A stretch of DNA of 64,000 nt from contig NZ_LQWY01000067.1 of NCBI RefSeq assembly GCF_001643235.1, forward strand, positions 1 to 64,000. The letters run 5' to 3'. This document shows positions 1 through 11,317 of this stretch, piece after piece. The first letter of the stretch is position 1; each line of letters begins with the position of its first letter. Source of the DNA: Domibacillus aminovorans. Lineage in GTDB: Bacteria; Bacillota; Bacilli; Bacillales; Domibacillaceae. A program made the position numbers and the translations under genes. The notes beneath the pieces are model-generated. The model saw nothing but the letters and a program-made list of their open reading frames with translations, made no database searches and was not told the DNA's origin.

Positions 1-45
1 CGTTGACGTTTTTATTGATTTTGTTCAGTTTTCAATGTTCAATTT
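1..45 (-). other. Pre-16S rRNA leader (rRNA operon continues beyond left edge)
   Basis: Read on the minus strand this stretch contains TTGAAAACTGAACAA followed by AACGTCAACG at the window edge, the conserved sequence seen just ahead of mature 16S rRNA in Bacillaceae. No mature rRNA is inside the window. In B. subtilis rrnO lies directly after gyrA, so the position fits. The identity rests on recall of Bacillus rRNA leaders. Confidence 0.6.
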
Positions 46-81
46 GTTTATTTCTCGCCGTCATCATCAGGCGACTTAAAT

Positions 82-110
82 AATATACCACGGTTATATA
101 TAGAGAGCAA
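82..110 (-). promoter_or_regulatory. Probable rRNA operon promoter
   Basis: On the minus strand TTGCTC (105-110) and TATATT (82-87) are separated by 17 bp, followed by ATTTAAGTCGCC and a small hairpin, typical of Bacillus rRNA promoters. It points out of the window toward the pre-16S leader at 1-45. Confidence 0.6.
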
Positions 111-130
111 GTCTTTTTTAATAATAAATT

Positions 131-164
131 AATAAAAACAGCCACTTTTATTTTAATGACTGTT
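131..164 (-). terminator. Terminator of the HD-GYP gene
   Basis: Minus strand: AACAGTCA, a 12-nt loop, TGGCTGTT, then a T-rich run (TTTTTATT). It overlaps the last codons of the HD-GYP gene and separates it from the rRNA promoter. Confidence 0.6.
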
Positions 165-1230
165 TCCCTATCACTTTTTCAATATGTAAATCTCTTCTTT
201 TCAACATGTCAATGACCTCTCCATTAGGTAATTGAATGAGCGGTCTCGTTCGATACATTTGATGAACAAACAACACTTTTCCTTCATTGCCATCCGATAA
301 CTCAACTATTGTCCCCGGTACTAAATTAGCTACAATTGAAAATAGTGCGTTCATAATAGGAAGATCGAATTTCCCGAATAAATCTTCTTGAATAAACTCA
401 ACCGCTTTAAAAACAGACCGTCTATCTTGAAACAATCTGTCTGTTGTTAACGCATGGTATGTATCAGCAATTCCTACAATCTGCGCAATTGGATGTATTT
501 TATTCCCCTTTGCTCCCGTTGGATAACCCGACCCGTCTATGCGTTCATGATGTTGATAAATAGCAAGTTTTACTTCAGGCTTTAACAGCTTTAACTCTTT
601 CACCATACTGTAACTGGAAATTGGGTGATTTTGAATATCTTTATATTCTTGCTCCGTCAGGGCAGTTGTTTTATTTAAAAGAGAAGAATTAATTTTGGAC
701 ATGCCGGAATCAGCAAGAACACCGGTTAAAGCTACCTGCACAATCATTCCTTTTTCATAATTCATTTTTTGCGCGATCATTCCACACAAAATGCCAAGCG
801 ATGCTGTGTGATGAAATAAATACTCTTCCTTTTTTGAAAAAGAAGAAATTCTATACAACTGTTCTGGATTTTCAAGTACATATTTTAGAAGCGGTAAAAT
901 GATCGTTCTTATCCTCGCAATTTCTACATTCATTCCTGATTGCCATTTATGAAACTCTTCTTTTATTCCTTTAAATGTTTTATAGTACTGCTGCTCCAAC
1001 ATATCAATGTTTGGACTGAACTCATTTAGTGAGGCAGCAAAATAAATAGACGAAAGAGGATTTTCTTCTGGAGGAACAACATCAACAAATTTAATGGAGA
1101 ATACTTTTAAAAATCGGATGTGCTGTTCAGTCAAAATAGTTCCTTTTAAAATGATAGGGTGATCAGTGCTGGCAAGCACCGCTTCATTAACATGCCATCC
1201 CTGCTGCAGATCTTCTACTTTCACAAACAT
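148..1230 (-). CDS. HD-GYP domain protein with degenerate HD dyad
   Basis: 360-residue cytoplasmic protein. Residues 1-120 are an N-terminal region without obvious membrane segments; residues ~135-310 are an HD-GYP phosphohydrolase domain, the fold that hydrolyses c-di-GMP. The GYP motif is intact (HHERIDGSGYP, residues 227-237), as is a first-helix histidine (H141). At the metal-binding HD position the sequence reads VLADSGM, so the histidine is alanine (A173-D174). Catalysis is therefore doubtful and a c-di-nucleotide sensing or protein-binding role is possible (inference). It follows gyrA after a strong terminator, so it is probably transcribed separately. Start ATG is preceded by GGGGCAAGG. 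Cellular role unknown. Confidence 0.8.
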   Translation of the reverse strand: MFVKVEDLQQGWHVNEAVLASTDHPIILKGTILTEQHIRFLKVFSIKFVDVVPPEENPLSSIYFAASLNEFSPNIDMLEQQYYKTFKGIKEEFHKWQSGMNVEIARIRTIILPLLKYVLENPEQLYRISSFSKKEEYLFHHTASLGILCGMIAQKMNYEKGMIVQVALTGVLADSGMSKINSSLLNKTTALTEQEYKDIQNHPISSYSMVKELKLLKPEVKLAIYQHHERIDGSGYPTGAKGNKIHPIAQIVGIADTYHALTTDRLFQDRRSVFKAVEFIQEDLFGKFDLPIMNALFSIVANLVPGTIVELSDGNEGKVLFVHQMYRTRPLIQLPNGEVIDMLKRRDLHIEKVIGKQSLK

Positions 1231-1290
1231 ATACCTTGCCCCTTTATTGAGTCTTTATACCCAATTATAATAAACATTATACTTAATTGA

Positions 1291-1329
1291 TAGACAAAAA
1301 AGCACAGGTATGTTGAAATCCCTGTGCTT
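1291..1329 (-). terminator. gyrA terminator
   Basis: Minus strand: AAGCACAGG stem, 11-nt loop, CCTGTGCTT and TTTTTTG. The 9-bp stem is perfect and sits just past the gyrA stop codon. Confidence 0.9.
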
Positions 1330-1335
1330 GATTCA

Positions 1336-3807
1336 TTATTCTTCTATTTCTTCTATCTCTGTTTCGATCACTTCTTCGTCTTCCTTTTCTACTTTCGCTA
1401 CAGTCGCAACTGTTTCTTCATTGCCAAGACGAATGAGTTTGACCCCTTGCGTACTACGGCCAGTAATGGAAATACCGCCGATATCCATTCGGATCATGAC
1501 GCCGCCCATTGTGATCAGCATGAGATCCTCTTCACCTGTCACAGTTTTCACAGCAATCATCGGGCCGTTCTTTTCTGTAATATTGCACGTTTTTAATCCT
1601 TTACCACCACGCGTTTGAATACGATAATCCGATTCATGCGTTAGTTTGCCATATCCGTTTTCAGTGACGATTAAAATATACTCATTGTCTTCAACAAGCT
1701 CCATACCAACTGCATGATCGTCATCTGACAACCTGATTCCTCTTACACCTGTTGATGTTCTACCCATCGAGCGGACATTATCTTCTGGAAAACGAATGAG
1801 CATTCCTTGCTTTGTTCCTATGACGATATGTTTTTGACCGTCTGTTAATCTAACTGATATGAGTTCATCATCTTCACGAATATTAAGCGCAATTAAACCG
1901 TTTGTACGAATATTGGCATAATCCATAAGCGGCGTGCGTTTCACGATTCCTTGCTTCGTTGCAAAAAACAAAAACGCATCTTCTGTAAGCTTCTCAACAA
2001 ATAGCATCGAATTGACCCATTCATCCTGCTCGACACCGAGTAAGTTTACAAGTGGAATACCTTTTGCTGTTCGGCTATACTCAGGAATTTGATACCCTTT
2101 TAGACGGTACACTTTCCCTTTGTTTGTGAAAAAGAGAATCGTATCGTGTGTCGACGTTGTTAACAATTGCTCCACAAAGTCATTTTCATTCGTACCCATC
2201 CCTTGAATACCACGTCCACCCCGGCGCTGACTTCGGTACGTTGAAACAGGCAGACGTTTAATATAGCCTTTATGCGTTAATGTAACGATAATTTTTTCGA
2301 CTGGAATTAAATCTTCGTCCATTATATCACCTGGTGCACCATCGGTAATTTCTGTGCGGCGCTTATCGTTAAATCGCTCTTTAACCTCAGCCAACTCTTC
2401 GCGGATAATTTCCAGTATTTTTTCTTCATCTGCTAATATTGCTTTTAACTCAGTAATAATAGCCATCAAACTTTGATACTCTTCTTCAATTTTTTCACGT
2501 TCAAGCCCGGTCAACCTCTGAAGACGCATATCGAGAATAGCCTGTGCTTGCTTTTCTGACAAACCAAATTGTTCGATTAATCCTGCTCGTGCAAGATCTG
2601 CTGTCTGCGAACCGCGGATAAGTGAGATAATGCGATCGATATGGTCAAGCGCGATACGGAGCCCCTCTAAAATGTGGGCACGTGCTTCCGCTTTATTCAA
2701 CTCAAACTGTGTACGACGGCGAATGATCTCTTGCTGGTGAGCAAGATAATAAGTCAAGCATTCTTTTAAGCTAAGTACTTTAGGATGACCATCTACGAGT
2801 GCCAGCATGTTAATACCAAAACTCGTTTGCATCGCTGTATATTTATATAAATTATTTAAAACGACACTTGCATTCGCATCACGGCGTATTTCCATCACAA
2901 TCCGCATGCCTTCGCGGTCAGATTCATCACGAAGATCAGTAATGCCATCAATTTTTTTATCGCGGACTAATTCTGCAATCCGCTCGATTAGTTTTGCTTT
3001 GTTTACTTGATATGGAATTTCATGAACGACAATCGTTTCTTTTCCATTTGCTTTTTCTTCAATTTCGGTCCGCGCACGTAAAATAATAGAACCACGCCCT
3101 GTTTCATACGCGCGGCGAATACCGCTCCTACCCATTAAAATACCAGCCGTTGGGAAATCAGGGCCAGGTATGTATTCCATTAATTCAAGTACGGTCAACT
3201 CCGGATTTTTACTGATTGCAAGAAGCGCATCGATTACTTCGCCAAGCTGGTGTGGTGGAATATTGGTTGCCATCCCGACGGCTATACCAGATGCACCGTT
3301 CACAAGCAGATTTGGAAAACGCGCTGGCAAAACGATCGGTTCACGTTCAGAACCATCATAGTTATCTTTGTAATCAATTGTATCTTTATTCAAATCACGT
3401 GTAATTTCCATCGCAATTTTTGACATACGTGCTTCTGTGTAACGCATAGCCGCCGCTGCATCCCCGTCGACAGACCCGAAGTTTCCGTGTCCATCCACGA
3501 GCATATAGCGATAGTTAAAGTCCTGCGCCATGCGTACCATCGTTTCATAAACAGCCGAATCACCGTGTGGGTGATACTTACCAATAACATCCCCGACGAT
3601 CCGTGCTGATTTTTTGTACGCTTTATCAGCGGTCATACCGAGGTCATTCATTGCATATAAAATGCGGCGGTGCACAGGTTTCAAGCCGTCACGCACGTCT
3701 GGAAGCGCTCTGGAAACGATAACGCTCATCGCATAATCTAAAAATGAAGAACGCATTTCTTGACTTATATTAATCTCTTTTACATTCGAGCGTGGCGTAT
3801 CAGCCAT
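1336..3807 (-). CDS. gyrA: DNA gyrase subunit A
   Basis: 823 residues, normal length for Bacillus GyrA. With GyrB it forms the A2B2 type II topoisomerase that introduces negative supercoils. Visible landmarks: catalytic tyrosine Y123 in [11 protein letters not shown], the quinolone-determining region [12 protein letters not shown] with the wild-type S84 and E88, and the GyrA box [10 protein letters not shown] in the C-terminal DNA-wrapping domain. The C-terminus is acidic (many Glu). Start ATG has the strong ribosome site GGGAGGATTTTTAC. It follows gyrB with a 200-bp spacer holding a hairpin and a dispersed repeat, and ends in its own terminator. Confidence 0.98.
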   Translation of the reverse strand: MADTPRSNVKEINISQEMRSSFLDYAMSVIVSRALPDVRDGLKPVHRRILYAMNDLGMTADKAYKKSARIVGDVIGKYHPHGDSAVYETMVRMAQDFNYRYMLVDGHGNFGSVDGDAAAAMRYTEARMSKIAMEITRDLNKDTIDYKDNYDGSEREPIVLPARFPNLLVNGASGIAVGMATNIPPHQLGEVIDALLAISKNPELTVLELMEYIPGPDFPTAGILMGRSGIRRAYETGRGSIILRARTEIEEKANGKETIVVHEIPYQVNKAKLIERIAELVRDKKIDGITDLRDESDREGMRIVMEIRRDANASVVLNNLYKYTAMQTSFGINMLALVDGHPKVLSLKECLTYYLAHQQEIIRRRTQFELNKAEARAHILEGLRIALDHIDRIISLIRGSQTADLARAGLIEQFGLSEKQAQAILDMRLQRLTGLEREKIEEEYQSLMAIITELKAILADEEKILEIIREELAEVKERFNDKRRTEITDGAPGDIMDEDLIPVEKIIVTLTHKGYIKRLPVSTYRSQRRGGRGIQGMGTNENDFVEQLLTTSTHDTILFFTNKGKVYRLKGYQIPEYSRTAKGIPLVNLLGVEQDEWVNSMLFVEKLTEDAFLFFATKQGIVKRTPLMDYANIRTNGLIALNIREDDELISVRLTDGQKHIVIGTKQGMLIRFPEDNVRSMGRTSTGVRGIRLSDDDHAVGMELVEDNEYILIVTENGYGKLTHESDYRIQTRGGKGLKTCNITEKNGPMIAVKTVTGEEDLMLITMGGVMIRMDIGGISITGRSTQGVKLIRLGNEETVATVAKVEKEDEEVIETEIEEIEE

Positions 3808-3837
3808 GTAAAAATCCTCCCTTTTAAAAAAGTGGGA

Positions 3838-3857
3838 GCGCCCGCATTAACGGGCGC
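3838..3857. repeat. Short perfect hairpin in gyrB-gyrA spacer
   Basis: gcgcccg-cattaa-cgggcgc forms a perfect 7-bp stem with a 6-nt loop. On the minus strand it is followed at short distance by a T-run, so it could attenuate gyrB-to-gyrA readthrough. Its loop and arms share CCCGCATTAA with the adjacent dispersed repeat. Confidence 0.6.
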
Positions 3858-3867
3858 CATTTTAATT

Positions 3868-3940
3868 TATCCCGCATTAACAAGCAGTAAGGCCCCACGA
3901 AAAAGAAAGATAAGCGGGGTTCAACTGCCCGTAAATGCCC
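3868..3940. repeat. Dispersed hairpin repeat, copy 1
   Basis: Begins TATCCCGCATTAA, continues with GCAGTAAGGCCCC, and closes with GGGGTTCAACTGCCCG. The inner arms (CCCC/GGGG and GCAGT/ACTGC) pair. Related copies lie at 34085-34172 and 42828-42894. Confidence 0.7.
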
Positions 3941-4006
3941 GATTGTTTCGGACTTGGGTCACAAAGGTATCGAGACAGAATGTCGTGCTCTTAACCTTTG
4001 TTCTGT

Positions 4007-5938
<1,932 letters not shown>

Positions 5939-5964
5939 TCACCTTCTCCTTCAATAAATTGATA

Positions 5965-7083
5965 TTACTTTATTTGTGTAATCGCTCCGTCTGTCACATT
6001 GTAAGCGGAAGCGGCGTTTAATGTATCGTGCTCAATGCCATCCGTGTTCGTCGTCGTCACAAATGTCTGTACTTTTCCATGAATCGTATTAAGCAAATGC
6101 GACTGACGGTAATCATCGAGTTCAGATAACACATCGTCAAGCAATAAAATCGGATATTCACCGATTTCCGATTGTATTAATTCAATTTCAGCAAGCTTGA
6201 CAGCAAGCGCTGTCGTACGCTGCTGCCCTTGTGAGCCGAATGTTTGAATGTTTTTCTCGTTCACATAAAAAAGAAGATCGTCTCGATGCGGTCCAGTCAA
6301 TGTTACCCCACGATCCACCTCTTTTTTGCGCCCTTTTTGAAACAATTCTTCAAGAATGGACTGCATCTGTTCATCACTGTGCTCCTGTGAGATCCCCGCA
6401 GCCGGTTCATATAAAATAGTAAGTGACTCAATACCACGTGAAATGCCTGAGTGGAGCGGTCCCGCCCATTTTTGAAGCATACGAATAAATTCAAAACGCT
6501 TCTTCATCACTTTTACAGCTAGTTCAATCAGCTGATCTGTAAGTACATCAAGCATCGTATAATCAGATGCTCGTTTCGTCTGAAGCTGCTTTAAATAATG
6601 ATTCCGCTGCTGCAGCACTTTATGATAAAGACTTAAATCATGTAAATAAACAGGCGATACCTGTCCAATTTCCATATCAATAAAACGTCTTCTTACCTGT
6701 GGACTGCCTTTCACAAGCGTCAAGTCTTCCGGTGCAAACATAACGACGTTCATATTACCGATATACTGGCTCAAGCGCGTCTGTTCAAGATGATTCACTT
6801 TTGCTTTCTTCCCTTTTTTTGAAATGATTAGTTCAAGTGGGAGCGACTGGTGTTTTTTTTGCACTCGCCCTTTTATTTTAGCATACTCCGCTTCCCAGCG
6901 AATTAAATCTTTATCATTCGACGTCCGATGCGACTTAGCCATCGCCAGCACGTAAATAGATTCGATCACATTTGTTTTCCCTTGTGCATTTTCACCGATG
7001 ATGACATTAACAGTATCATCAAATTCAATGAGCATCGATTCGTAATTACGATATTGTTCCAGAGCCAGTTGTTCAATGTGCAT
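5965..7083 (-). CDS. recF: DNA replication/repair protein RecF
   Basis: 372 residues. SMC-like ATPase that loads RecA at single-strand gaps. Walker [10 protein letters not shown] (about residues 30-38), the ABC signature region [13 protein letters not shown] and Walker [13 protein letters not shown] near residue 325 are all present, and the invariant LTGPHRDD motif is seen. It lies 26 bp after yaaA and 32 bp ahead of gyrB. Confidence 0.97.
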   Translation of the reverse strand: MHIEQLALEQYRNYESMLIEFDDTVNVIIGENAQGKTNVIESIYVLAMAKSHRTSNDKDLIRWEAEYAKIKGRVQKKHQSLPLELIISKKGKKAKVNHLEQTRLSQYIGNMNVVMFAPEDLTLVKGSPQVRRRFIDMEIGQVSPVYLHDLSLYHKVLQQRNHYLKQLQTKRASDYTMLDVLTDQLIELAVKVMKKRFEFIRMLQKWAGPLHSGISRGIESLTILYEPAAGISQEHSDEQMQSILEELFQKGRKKEVDRGVTLTGPHRDDLLFYVNEKNIQTFGSQGQQRTTALAVKLAEIELIQSEIGEYPILLLDDVLSELDDYRQSHLLNTIHGKVQTFVTTTNTDGIEHDTLNAASAYNVTDGAITQIK

Positions 7084-7109
7084 GTGTGCATAACACCTTT
7101 CGCTGACAG

Positions 7110-7349
7110 TTAATCGATCTCTTCCTCTGATCCAAATGCCACTTCATACACGCCGTCCCCTGGAATTTCCACACGGTCTCCTTCCCGCAGCTTCCGTCCT
7201 CTGCGGTTATCTTCTTCGCCGTTTATATACACATCATGTTCACTTAAAAACCATTTTGCCATGCCGCCCGTTTGAATCACGCCGGCAAGCTTCAAAAATT
7301 GACCGAGCGTAATAAAATCCGTATCAATCCCTACTTTTTTTGTTGTCAT
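7110..7349 (-). CDS. rlbA: S4-domain RNA-binding protein YaaA
   Basis: 79 residues ([20 protein letters not shown]..), nearly all S4 RNA-binding domain. In B. subtilis the homologue (YaaA/RlbA) is linked to ribosome assembly. ATG at 7349 is chosen because GGAGG lies 10 bases upstream; the longer in-frame TTG reading would start inside that ribosome site. The conserved dnaN-yaaA-recF order supports the call. Confidence 0.92.
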   Translation of the reverse strand: MTTKKVGIDTDFITLGQFLKLAGVIQTGGMAKWFLSEHDVYINGEEDNRRGRKLREGDRVEIPGDGVYEVAFGSEEEID

Positions 7350-7412
7350 CTTTTCTATTCCTCCGTTCAAAAAGCCAATACTTTAATTTTACTAAATAAT
7401 CGCCGCAAATAC

Positions 7413-7444
7413 AAAAAAAAGCAGAGCCTTCATGCTCCGCTTTT
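7413..7444 (-). terminator. dnaN terminator
   Basis: Minus strand: AAGCGGAGC, loop ATGAAG, GCTCTGCTT followed by a run of T. The 9-bp stem contains one G-T pair. It separates dnaA-dnaN from yaaA-recF-gyrB. Confidence 0.88.
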
Positions 7445-7456
7445 CAATTGGATTTA

Positions 7457-8593
7457 TCAATACGTACGAACAGGCAAAATTAATTGTAATGTCGAGTCAT
7501 CATGAAGCGGCCGAATGACGAATGGACGCATCGCACCTGTAAACTGAATATCAATTTCGGTTCCTTCAAGAGCTTTCAGTGCATCCATCATATATTTCGC
7601 ACTGAATGAAATTTTTAATTCTTCGCCTTCTGTTGAAATACTGTTCACTTGCTCGGTTACCTTTCCAATTTCAGGAGAATTAGACGAAATTTCAATTGCT
7701 CCCTCTTCACTGCTGCTCATTTTCACAACGTTATTTCGCCCTTCACGCGCTAAAAGTGAGGCACGATCTATAGCTTGTAAATATTCTTTTGTATTCAGTT
7801 CCATTTTCGTTTTGTACTCATCCGGAATAAGGCGGCTCGTGTCCGGATAATTGCCCTCAAGTAAACGTGAGAAAAATAGTACATGTTTTGAACGGAAAAG
7901 CACTTGATTATCCGTCATAACAATTTCAACCGGCTCATTCGTATCATCCAAAATTTTGCTTAGTTCCGTTAAACTTTTCCCCGGAATGACGACATTGTAC
8001 TCCCCCTCTGGCAGCCCTTCTGCTGACGTTTTACGCATAGCAAGACGATGACTGTCTGTTGCAGTACAAATAAGTGTTCCATTTTCAATCTCCCAGTTGA
8101 CACCCGTCAAAATTGGACGTGTTTCAGAAGTTGATACAGCAAAAACGGTTTGACGAATTAATGTTTTGACAAGATCGGCTGGCAATTTAAACACATTTTC
8201 AACATCGATTTGTGGCAAATGAGGATATTCATCTGCATCCTGTCCATTCAAACTGAATTCAGCATGCCCTGAACGAATGATTGTTTGAAACGATACGGTT
8301 GTTTCAAACTCGATTGTCGATGCAGGCAGTTTACGGACGATTTCACTAAAGAATCGTGCATTTAATACAATGCCACCTGTTTCTTCAACGACAGCAATCG
8401 ATGTTTCTCCTTCATCTTTTGGAATGAACGATTCAATCGAAATATCAGAGTCACTCCCTGTCAACGTAATACCGTCATCGGAAGCGTGAATCTTAATACC
8501 TGTCAAAATGGGAATTGTCGTCCTGGAACTGACAGCTTTTAATACATCTTGCACACCTTGAGCAAGGCGATCTTTTTGAATGGAAAATTTCAT
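7457..8593 (-). CDS. dnaN: DNA polymerase III sliding clamp (beta subunit)
   Basis: 378 residues, the usual Bacillus clamp length. Three topologically equal domains form half of the ring that tethers PolC and DnaE to DNA. The N-terminus MKFSIQKDRLAQGVQDVLKA and C-terminus ILPVRTY are family hallmarks. Start ATG has GGAGGG seven bases upstream. It is separated from dnaA by the 190-bp unwinding half of oriC and ends at a strong terminator. Confidence 0.98.
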   Translation of the reverse strand: MKFSIQKDRLAQGVQDVLKAVSSRTTIPILTGIKIHASDDGITLTGSDSDISIESFIPKDEGETSIAVVEETGGIVLNARFFSEIVRKLPASTIEFETTVSFQTIIRSGHAEFSLNGQDADEYPHLPQIDVENVFKLPADLVKTLIRQTVFAVSTSETRPILTGVNWEIENGTLICTATDSHRLAMRKTSAEGLPEGEYNVVIPGKSLTELSKILDDTNEPVEIVMTDNQVLFRSKHVLFFSRLLEGNYPDTSRLIPDEYKTKMELNTKEYLQAIDRASLLAREGRNNVVKMSSSEEGAIEISSNSPEIGKVTEQVNSISTEGEELKISFSAKYMMDALKALEGTEIDIQFTGAMRPFVIRPLHDDSTLQLILPVRTY

Positions 8594-8640
8594 ATTTATC
8601 CCTCCATCAGTATATTTGAATAATTTTTATTAGGAAACTC

Positions 8641-8704
8641 ATTCTTTATTTATATATTAATAAAATAATAGTCGTAGTAGTAGGGCTTGTTGATTTGTGG
8701 ATAA
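8641..8704. other. oriC basal unwinding element (AT-rich DUE, DnaA-trios, DnaA box)
   Basis: An AT-only stretch (8641-8668) is followed by TAGTCGTAGTAGTAG (8669-8683), repeats of the 3'-GAT-5' DnaA-trio that loads DnaA on single strand in B. subtilis, then a GGC step and the perfect DnaA box TGTGGATAA (8696-8704). Order and spacing match the known Bacillus unwinding system between dnaA and dnaN. Confidence 0.88.
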
Positions 8705-8725
8705 CTATGCAAAAACGAAATAAAG

Positions 8726-8759
8726 ACAGTCTATCCACATGTGGACAGACTGTTGATAA
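8726..8759. promoter_or_regulatory. Palindromic paired DnaA boxes in dnaA-dnaN spacer
   Basis: CTATCCACA (8731-8739) and TGTGGACAG (8740-8748) abut head to head inside a 28-bp inverted repeat (8726-8753, one mismatched pair). TGTTGATAA (8751-8759) follows directly. Each is one or two bases from the box consensus. The palindrome lies just beyond the dnaA stop and may also fold as an RNA hairpin at the dnaA 3' end. Confidence 0.75.
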
Positions 8760-8783
8760 TCGTCCCTGATTGTTCACAAGTTA

Positions 8784-10133
8784 TTAAGCTTTTAAAATGG
8801 ATATGATTTCTTTTACTTTATCTTGAAGCATCGGATCTGTGTCGAGCAATTTTGATATTTTCTCGTGTGCATGAATGACTGTTGTATGATCTCGTCCACC
8901 AAACTCTTCACCAATTTTAGGCAGTGAAAAATCTGTTAGTTCACGTGACAAATACATCGCGATTTGTCGTGGGAAAGCTACCATTTTTGTTCGTTTTTTC
9001 GCTTTGAAATCTTCTAGACGGATCTCGTATTGTTCGCCAACTACCCGTTGGATATCCGGGATTGTTACTACTTTTGGTTTCGCTCCTGGAATAATACTTT
9101 TCAATGCTTCTGCAGCTACACTTGCATTTACTTCTTTGCTGATCATTGAAGAATAGGCGACAACGCGGATGAGTGCTCCTTCGAGTTCACGAATATTTGT
9201 ATCAATTTGATTGGCGATATAAAGCATTACTTCATTGGGCACGTCCAAGTTTTCAGCACGCGCCTTTTTACGTAAAATGGCAATTCTCGTTTCTAAATCT
9301 GGCGGCGTAATGTCCGTGATGAGCCCCCATTCAAAACGTGAACGGAGCCGGTCTTCAAGTGTTGGAATTTCTTTTGGCGGCCGGTCGCTTGAGATGATGA
9401 TTTGCTTGCTTTCTTCGTGCAGCGTATTAAACGTATGGAAAAATTCCTCTTGTGTTTGTTCTTTCCCAGCTAAAAATTGAATATCATCAATAAGTAGCAC
9501 GTCTACACCCCGGTACTTATTTCGAAATTCTACGGCTTTATTGTCACGGATCGAGTTAATAAATTCGTTTGTGAACTTTTCTGATGATAAATAAACAACT
9601 TTTGCACCGGGATTATGCTCAATCACATAATGGCCGATTGCATGCATTAAGTGTGTTTTTCCTAGCCCGACACCACCATAAATAAAGAGTGGATTATAGG
9701 CTTTTGCAGGCGCTTCTGCAACAGCAAGGGAAGCGGCATGGGCAAAACGGTTACCTGATCCGATAACGAATGTATCAAATGTATATTTGGGATTCAGCAT
9801 GCTTTGAATGGTATCCTGCCCGTTGCCTTTTTGATTTTTAGGTTCTGTTGTATGTTTTGGAGGCACATATGCATCGAAATCATGGACATCCGGAGAAATA
9901 AAGTAAACATCGAGCTTTTCGCCCGTTAAATCGCCGATGATATCGGACATAAGATGTGTGTAATGGCCTTCGAGCCAGTCCCTATTAAAAAAATTGGGGG
10001 CAGCAACAACAATAGCATTCTCGTGAAGAGAATGAGCTTTTGTTGACTTCACCCATGTGTCGTAGCTTGGTTTGCTTATTCTCGTTTGAATGCTCTCAAG
10101 TACTTTGTTCCAGAGATCATCAATATTTTCCAT
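8784..10133 (-). CDS. dnaA: Chromosomal replication initiator DnaA
   Basis: 449 residues. Domain I (1-80) recruits partners, domain II is a short linker (~85-115), domain III is the AAA+ ATPase with Walker A GGVGLGKT (153-160) and Walker B LLIDDIQF, and domain IV carries the DnaA-box-binding signature [15 protein letters not shown]. It oligomerises on the boxes at 10277-10536 and opens the element at 8641-8704. ATG start has AAGAAGGTG just upstream. The gene lies between the two oriC halves and is probably autoregulated through boxes overlapping its promoter region. Confidence 0.99.
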   Translation of the reverse strand: MENIDDLWNKVLESIQTRISKPSYDTWVKSTKAHSLHENAIVVAAPNFFNRDWLEGHYTHLMSDIIGDLTGEKLDVYFISPDVHDFDAYVPPKHTTEPKNQKGNGQDTIQSMLNPKYTFDTFVIGSGNRFAHAASLAVAEAPAKAYNPLFIYGGVGLGKTHLMHAIGHYVIEHNPGAKVVYLSSEKFTNEFINSIRDNKAVEFRNKYRGVDVLLIDDIQFLAGKEQTQEEFFHTFNTLHEESKQIIISSDRPPKEIPTLEDRLRSRFEWGLITDITPPDLETRIAILRKKARAENLDVPNEVMLYIANQIDTNIRELEGALIRVVAYSSMISKEVNASVAAEALKSIIPGAKPKVVTIPDIQRVVGEQYEIRLEDFKAKKRTKMVAFPRQIAMYLSRELTDFSLPKIGEEFGGRDHTTVIHAHEKISKLLDTDPMLQDKVKEIISILKA

Positions 10134-10236
10134 GTGGCACCTTCTTTCTCGTTCCTAGCATATCTTGTTTAATAATTGTACAACATAAATAGGGATGAAT
10201 TCATAATTATACATGACAATGATTGTGAATAAATAT

Positions 10237-10265
10237 ATAATAGGATGAAAGTAGTTTTTCGACAA
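10237..10265 (-). promoter_or_regulatory. Probable dnaA promoter
   Basis: Minus strand TTGTCG (10260-10265), 17 bp, TATTAT (10237-10242), about 100 bp ahead of the dnaA start. The first DnaA-box-like sequence (10277-10285) lies just upstream. Confidence 0.7.
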
Positions 10266-10276
10266 AATCCACAAAC

Positions 10277-10536
10277 TGTAGATAAAGTTGAAAACAACTT
10301 GTATATAGTTTTTCCACAAATTATCCACAACTGTGGATAATTTGTGTCTGTAAATATGTTATCCAGAGTGAAAACAAAATAATGATAGCAGAAATAATGA
10401 GTAGTTGCAATGATTGGAATGGATTATCCACAGGATGAAAAGTGGTGTTTAAAACATTGTCCACAGGGTGAGGACTTGTGAAGAATGGAAAGAAGAAGTT
10501 GTGGATAATCAAAAGTGCTGTCGAATACTGTCCACA
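10277..10536. promoter_or_regulatory. oriC DnaA-box cluster upstream of dnaA
   Basis: Perfect boxes: TTATCCACA at 10321-10329 and 10424-10432, TGTGGATAA at 10332-10340 and 10500-10508. One-mismatch boxes: TGTAGATAA 10277-10285, TTTTCCACA 10310-10318, TTATCCAGA 10359-10367, TTGTCCACA 10457-10465. CTGTCCACA at 10528-10536 has two mismatches. The boxes at 10321 and 10332 face each other two bases apart. There is no protein gene in 10134-10718; this is the incA/incB-type half of the origin. Confidence 0.92.
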
Positions 10537-10634
10537 ATGCCAGACCATTCAACAAAATATGCATACTGCATAATTGAATTCCACAGAGAAAAGACAGTAA
10601 AATAAAGTAGATCAAACCTGTTTTTAAAATTCAG

Positions 10635-10663
10635 TTGACAGGATGGACCTACGTACTTATAAT
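10635..10663 (+). promoter_or_regulatory. rpmH promoter (consensus sigma-A)
   Basis: TTGACA (10635-10640), 17 bp, TATAAT (10658-10663): a perfect vegetative promoter 56 bp ahead of rpmH, firing away from the origin. Confidence 0.9.
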
Positions 10664-10718
10664 TGAAAAAGACTGTTTTGAAAATATGAATTTGAAAACC
10701 TCAGGGAGGTGTTTTAAT

Positions 10719-10853
10719 ATGAAAAGAACGTTCCAGCCTAACAGACGTAAAAGAAGCAAAGTTCATGGTTTCCGCACACGTATGAGCTCTAAAAATGGCC
10801 GCCGCGTTATCGCGAGCCGCCGTGCAAAAGGCAGAAAAGTACTATCTGCATAA
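10719..10853 (+). CDS. rpmH: 50S ribosomal protein L34
   Basis: 44 residues, highly basic ([20 protein letters not shown]..), the standard L34 length, a component of the large subunit near the exit tunnel. The ATG at 10719 is chosen over in-frame upstream codons because it follows GGGAGGT by eight bases and gives the invariant N-terminus. First gene of the rightward arm. Confidence 0.97.
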   Translation: MKRTFQPNRRKRSKVHGFRTRMSSKNGRRVIASRRAKGRKVLSA

Positions 10854-10884
10854 GACCACTGACCATTTCAGTGGTCTTTTTTTC
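10852..10884 (+). terminator. rpmH terminator
   Basis: AAGACCACTGA, 5-nt loop, TCAGTGGTCTT and a run of T: a perfect 11-bp stem starting in the rpmH stop codon. Some readthrough into rnpA is expected, as these genes are normally co-transcribed. Confidence 0.88.
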
Positions 10885-10925
10885 TAAAGTCATTGTGCGA
10901 ATGAAAGAAGCAGCAGGTGTTATAG

Positions 10926-11261
10926 ATGAAAAAATCATTTCGAATAAAAAAAAATGACGATTTTCAAATGGTCTTCAGTAAAGGAAAATCGTTTGCAAAT
11001 CGCCAGTTTGTTGTTTATATGCATGAGAAAAAACAGAATGTACCATTCCGAATCGGCCTGTCGGTCAGTAAAAAAGTTGGCAACGCCGTTGTGCGCAATC
11101 GGATTAAGCGATACATAAGACAAAGTTTCATGGATCTAAAGACAGATGTCTCGCCAGGCTATGAGTTCATTATCATAGCGAGAAAACCGGCCGCGGATAT
11201 GACGTGCAACGAAGTGAAAAGCAGTCTTATGCATGTGCTAAAACTGGCGAAAGCGCTGTAA
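10926..11261 (+). CDS. rnpA: Ribonuclease P protein component
   Basis: 111 residues, basic. Protein cofactor of RNase P, which matures tRNA 5' ends. The family signature is seen as [15 protein letters not shown] (about residues 58-72), with the conserved FR-hydrophobic N-terminal motif RFRIKK-like ([10 protein letters not shown]). The ribosome site is weak (AGCAGGTG). It lies between rpmH and the insertase gene as in all Bacilli. Confidence 0.95.
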   Translation: MKKSFRIKKNDDFQMVFSKGKSFANRQFVVYMHEKKQNVPFRIGLSVSKKVGNAVVRNRIKRYIRQSFMDLKTDVSPGYEFIIIARKPAADMTCNEVKSSLMHVLKLAKAL

Positions 11262-11317
11262 GGAAACAATTGAATAAGCAAAATAAAGAGTAAGCTAATG
11301 ACAGGGGGCGTAACAGT

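Noticed and set aside
1310-1618. Plus-strand open frames opposite gyrA
   Set aside because: They lie wholly antisense to a clear gyrA coding region and show no family pattern.
10635-10718. Longer rpmH reading starting upstream
   Set aside because: It would begin in the promoter; the ATG at 10719 has the ribosome site and the invariant L34 N-terminus.
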